Below, in pieces: positions 5,614 to 8,168 of a stretch of 8,168 nucleotides of DNA. Both the position numbers and the translations under genes were made by a program. The number at the start of each line of letters is the position of its first letter. Position 1 is the first letter of the stretch. The stretch lies in assembly GCA_021635425.1 (NCBI GenBank), contig JAJWOJ010000058.1, forward strand, positions 1 through 8,168. The letters run 5' to 3'. The notes under the pieces are model-generated. The model saw nothing but the letters and a program-made list of their open reading frames with translations. It had not been told where the DNA came from and searched no databases. This DNA comes from Clostridiales bacterium. Its GTDB lineage: Bacteria; Bacillota; Clostridia; Christensenellales; Borkfalkiaceae.

Positions 5614-6501
5614 TCAGTAACGGATTTTTCCTTCCGCTACTTTTTTAAGGTGTTCGCCGTAAGGCGATTTTCCGTATTTTTCCGCCGCCGCGAGTAAGTC
5701 GTCTTTACTTATCCACCCGTTTTTATAGGCAATTTCTTCTAACGCCGATATCTGAATGCCTTGTCTCGACTGCACCATTCTGACAAAATCGGTAGCGTCC
5801 GCCAGCGAGTCCATAGTTCCCGTATCGAGCCATGCAAAACCTCTGCCCAGAAGTTTGACGTCTAAAAGTCCGCTTTTAAGATACATTTCGTTAAGCGTGG
5901 TTATTTCGAGTTCGCCTCTTGCGGACGGCTTAACCTTTTTTGCCTTTCCGCTCACCTTTGCGGGGTAAAAATACAGCCCCGTAACTGCGTAATTACTCTT
6001 CGGCTCGCATGGCTTTTCCTCAATCGAGATTACCTTTCCGGCATCATCGAACTCAACAACGCCAAAACGCTCCGGATCGTTTACATAATAACCGAACACC
6101 GTCGCACGCCCGTTTTTCTCCGCGTTTTCGGTTGCCGAACGAAGAATTTTCCCAAAGCCGTTACCGTAAAAAATATTATCGCCGAGAACCATGGCGCAGG
6201 CGTCGCAACCGATAAACTCCTCGCCTAAAATAAACGCCTGAGCGAGACCGTCGGGCGAGGGTTGAATTTTATATGTAAGATTTATTCCGAATTTGCTTCC
6301 GTCGCCAAGTAATTTCTCAAAATTACCGATATCGGAAGGGGTGGATATTAATAAAATATCCTTTATCCCCGCCATCATCAACGCCGAAAGCGAATAATAT
6401 ATCATGGGTTTGTCGTAAACGGGCAGAAGCTGCTTACTCGTTACCATCGTGAGCGGATATAATCTCGTTCCGTTTCCGCCCGCAAGCACAATTCCTTTCA
6501 T
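5614..6501 (-). CDS. rmlA: Glucose-1-phosphate thymidylyltransferase
   Basis: RmlA joins glucose-1-phosphate and dTTP to dTDP-glucose and pyrophosphate, the committed step, usually feedback-inhibited by dTDP-rhamnose. The 295-residue protein has the nucleotide-binding LAGGNGTRLYP (6-16), SKQLLPVYDKPMIYY (22-36), QPSPDGLAQA (80-89), the metal-site LGDN (D108), FGVVEFD (146-152), EEKP (161-164), GELEIT (196-201) and FAWLDTGT (222-229, metal ligand D226). Length is that of the short RmlA type. GGAGG lies 4 nt before the ATG. It is separated from the glycosyltransferase gene by 37 nt containing a small stem-loop, the widest gap in this part of the operon. Confidence 0.97.
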   Translation of the reverse strand: MKGIVLAGGNGTRLYPLTMVTSKQLLPVYDKPMIYYSLSALMMAGIKDILLISTPSDIGNFEKLLGDGSKFGINLTYKIQPSPDGLAQAFILGEEFIGCDACAMVLGDNIFYGNGFGKILRSATENAEKNGRATVFGYYVNDPERFGVVEFDDAGKVISIEEKPCEPKSNYAVTGLYFYPAKVSGKAKKVKPSARGELEITTLNEMYLKSGLLDVKLLGRGFAWLDTGTMDSLADATDFVRMVQSRQGIQISALEEIAYKNGWISKDDLLAAAEKYGKSPYGEHLKKVAEGKIRY

Positions 6502-6511
6502 TTTTCCTCCG

Positions 6512-6541
6512 TAAGCCGATTAAAAACGTCCTTTCGGCTTA
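6512..6541 (-). other. Stem-loop between the glycosyltransferase gene and rmlA
   Basis: TAAGCCGA (6512-6519) and TCGGCTTA (6534-6541) form a perfect 8-bp stem with a 14-nt loop, spanning the glycosyltransferase stop codon and ending just before the rmlA ribosome site. There is no T-run after it on the minus strand, so read-through is expected. It could mark an RNA processing or stability site between upstream and downstream parts of the message. Confidence 0.4.
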
Positions 6542-7465
6542 TTTCAATGCGGAATACACGTCCGCAAGCCACCCTTTAAACGAGATGTACAAATTAAGAT
6601 TTTTTATCATCGACAACGTTTTGAAAAATCTTTTCTTCTCTATAGCCTCACCGCGCTCTTTATAGAACGCCGTCAGTTTGCGCATATACGCTTTATCCTT
6701 TTCCGGAATATCGAAACCCGATACCGCGGCGGCATATATTCTTTCGGACAAAATTGCCTGAGACAGGCATAATTCACTTCTTTCCTTGGAATTTTTTCCG
6801 TTGTTCGGGGTGTTTGTTCCCGCATGTCTTCTGAATTTTACGAAAGGTTCGTTATAAACGTAAGTTTTACCCGTCGCTATCCCGAACGACCAGAGAACGC
6901 TGTCGTGTCCGCATGAACTATACCATGCTTTTTCGATATACGGCAATAATTCTCTTCTGAAACACATCGTACAGCCCTGTCGCTGCACCGTCATCCACAT
7001 TTTGTCAAGCTTGACTTTTTCGATTTCGCTTTTGCCGTAATTTTCCGTGTTGAATTTCGCGAGTTTGTATTTTTTAACGTCGTCCTCGAAAAACGGCATA
7101 AGATTGCATGCAAGAACGCCTATATTTTCGTTTTCTTCCATGGCGGCAAGCATTTTTTCGCATTTATGAGCATCCCACACGTCATCCTGGTCGCAACAAA
7201 AAATAACGTCTTTTGTTGCCGATTTAAACCCCGTCATGAAGTTCCTGCGCCAACCGAGGTTTGTTTCGTTTCTGAAAACATGCCAGTTTTCGCAGTTATT
7301 CTCCGAGATGAATTTCTTCACCGCCTCAACGGTATTATCCGTCGAACCGTCGTCGAAAATCAGAACTTCGTCTGCAGATTTCGTCTGCGCTGAAAGGCTT
7401 TTTAATTGTTCGGCAACATATTTTTCGCCGTTATACGTCGTCATGACTATGCTGTACGTCAACAA
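6539..7465 (-). CDS. GT2-family glycosyltransferase, possibly a rhamnosyltransferase
   Basis: This is a cytoplasmic GT-A fold enzyme of about 308 residues. From the start used here it shows YSIVMTTYNGEKYVAEQL (4-21), the nucleotide-binding VLIFDDGSTDNT (34-45), NLGWRRNF (69-76) and the metal-binding CDQDDVW (91-97). GHDSVLW and FRRHAGTN follow in the acceptor half. The DQDDVW form is common in GT2 enzymes of dTDP-rhamnose loci, so rhamnosyl transfer is plausible but not shown. The frame is open to a TTG at 7498 that overlaps the upstream stop as TTGA. Family proteins begin right before YSIVMTTYNG, and GAGGAA lies 6 nt before a TTG at 7465 (another TTG follows at 7462). I therefore prefer 7465, with 7462 and 7498 as alternatives; no ATG is available. 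No membrane helix is present. Confidence 0.9.
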   Translation of the reverse strand: MLTYSIVMTTYNGEKYVAEQLKSLSAQTKSADEVLIFDDGSTDNTVEAVKKFISENNCENWHVFRNETNLGWRRNFMTGFKSATKDVIFCCDQDDVWDAHKCEKMLAAMEENENIGVLACNLMPFFEDDVKKYKLAKFNTENYGKSEIEKVKLDKMWMTVQRQGCTMCFRRELLPYIEKAWYSSCGHDSVLWSFGIATGKTYVYNEPFVKFRRHAGTNTPNNGKNSKERSELCLSQAILSERIYAAAVSGFDIPEKDKAYMRKLTAFYKERGEAIEKKRFFKTLSMIKNLNLYISFKGWLADVYSALK

Positions 7466-7494
7466 AATTTTTTCCTCTTTTTCATATCTATTCT

Positions 7495-8168
7495 TCAATT
7501 CCGATTCATGAGTTTTCCGCGGGAAGTTCCGCTTATTTTAACTTCGTCGGACACAACGCACGCGCAAATCGTCGCGAGCATCATCGGCGCGTATACTATA
7601 TAGTGATATCCCCATAATACTATGAGCATGCCCGCAATCGGGGCGTAGTATTTGATATATTTATTATCGTCATAGCAGAGCCGTCTGCATTTTTTAAGTA
7701 TCAGAATCATGCAGGCTAAAAACAATATAACGCCTGAAAGCCCGCAATCGAAATAATATGCAAAATAAGTACACTCGGGGTCGTAAGGATAAAACTCATG
7801 ATCGATCGTTGTGTGGATAAGATATGGAAAAGACGACGTGCCGAACCCCGTTCCGATAAAAACATACAGCGGAGATAGAATTACGGCGGGCAGAAAGTAA
7901 ATAAAATACTGCGTCCTTACCGACGTTTCCGCAATTTCGCCTTTCAGTCTTATACGCTCGGTCAAAGCGTTAAGCATTCTGCCGACGACCGTTTTCGGGA
8001 AAAACACACCCCCAAGAATAACAATCGCCGCAAAAACGCAAACCACGGCAAGTAATTTCATTTTCTTTTCCGAAATGCCATCACCCCTTACAATCGTAAT
8101 GATAACGGCAACGATGATTCCGACCGCCGCCACAAGGCTCACGCTTGCAAAAGTTGCCACAACCGAAG
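7495..8168 (-). CDS. O-antigen polymerase/ligase-like membrane protein, partial
   Basis: The frame is open to the right edge, so the N-terminal part is missing and 223 residues are visible. A GTG at 8160 is an internal valine rather than a convincing start. Hydrophobic segments lie at the start (SLVAAVGIIVAVIITIV), then LLAVVCVFAAIVILGG, YFIYFLPAVILSPLYVF, SGVILFLACMILIL and a final GMLIVLWGYHYIVYAPMML. Between the second and fourth is a charged stretch (ERIRLKGEIAETSVRTQ), then GTGFGTS and a long polar loop with H, D and E residues. This R...GxGFG...loop...G layout resembles the C-terminal half of Wzy/WaaL-type polymerases and ligases, usually about 400 residues. In this locus it would polymerise exported repeat units. 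The family call is by topology and one motif only; an unrelated polytopic protein is possible. Confidence 0.75.
   Translation of the reverse strand, partial: SVVATFASVSLVAAVGIIVAVIITIVRGDGISEKKMKLLAVVCVFAAIVILGGVFFPKTVVGRMLNALTERIRLKGEIAETSVRTQYFIYFLPAVILSPLYVFIGTGFGTSSFPYLIHTTIDHEFYPYDPECTYFAYYFDCGLSGVILFLACMILILKKCRRLCYDDNKYIKYYAPIAGMLIVLWGYHYIVYAPMMLATICACVVSDEVKISGTSRGKLMNRN

Overview
The window holds the downstream part of a surface-polysaccharide operon, with every recognisable gene on the minus strand (read from right to left). Moderate GC with AT-rich third positions, strong AGGAG-type ribosome binding sites, very short or negative gene spacing, a DUF6506-type protein and a CCTC...CACCTTCCCC-type intergenic repeat at the left edge all suggest an uncultured gut-type Bacillota (class Clostridia). 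That placement is inference; no taxonomic marker gene is present.

Transcription order, right to left: the C-terminal part of an O-antigen polymerase/ligase-like membrane protein (cut by the window edge); a GT2 glycosyltransferase; rmlA; rmlD; a MOP-superfamily (Wzx-like) flippase; rmlC; rmlB; a LicD-family phosphotransferase. RmlA, RmlB, RmlC and RmlD together make dTDP-L-rhamnose from glucose-1-phosphate and dTTP. The GT2 enzyme would use this or another activated sugar, the flippase would export the lipid-linked unit, the polymerase-like protein would join units, and LicD would add a phospho-substituent. The predicted product is a rhamnose-containing, phospho-decorated wall or capsular polysaccharide made by a Wzx/Wzy-type route. 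The initiating phosphoglycosyltransferase and chain-length control genes are not seen and may lie beyond the right edge. The flippase gene sits inside the rml set, overlaps rmlD and rmlC by 14 nt each, and its two ends carry a 22-nt imperfect direct repeat.

Between licD and the last small gene (a 98-aa DUF6506-like protein, 286-582) lies a remarkable 284-bp palindromic element, 596-879. It has a 30-bp outer stem with no true mismatch and two long internal hairpins (629-728 and 742-849), together a three-way junction. Its non-Watson-Crick pairs are mostly G.T when read on the plus strand, which hints at selection as a plus-strand RNA, antisense to the operon. Its left foot directly abuts the ribosome binding site of the DUF6506-like gene.

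Positions 1-285 have no convincing gene. They contain part of a small palindromic repeat at the very edge, a weak leftward promoter candidate, a short stem-loop after the last gene, and an 11-bp direct repeat.
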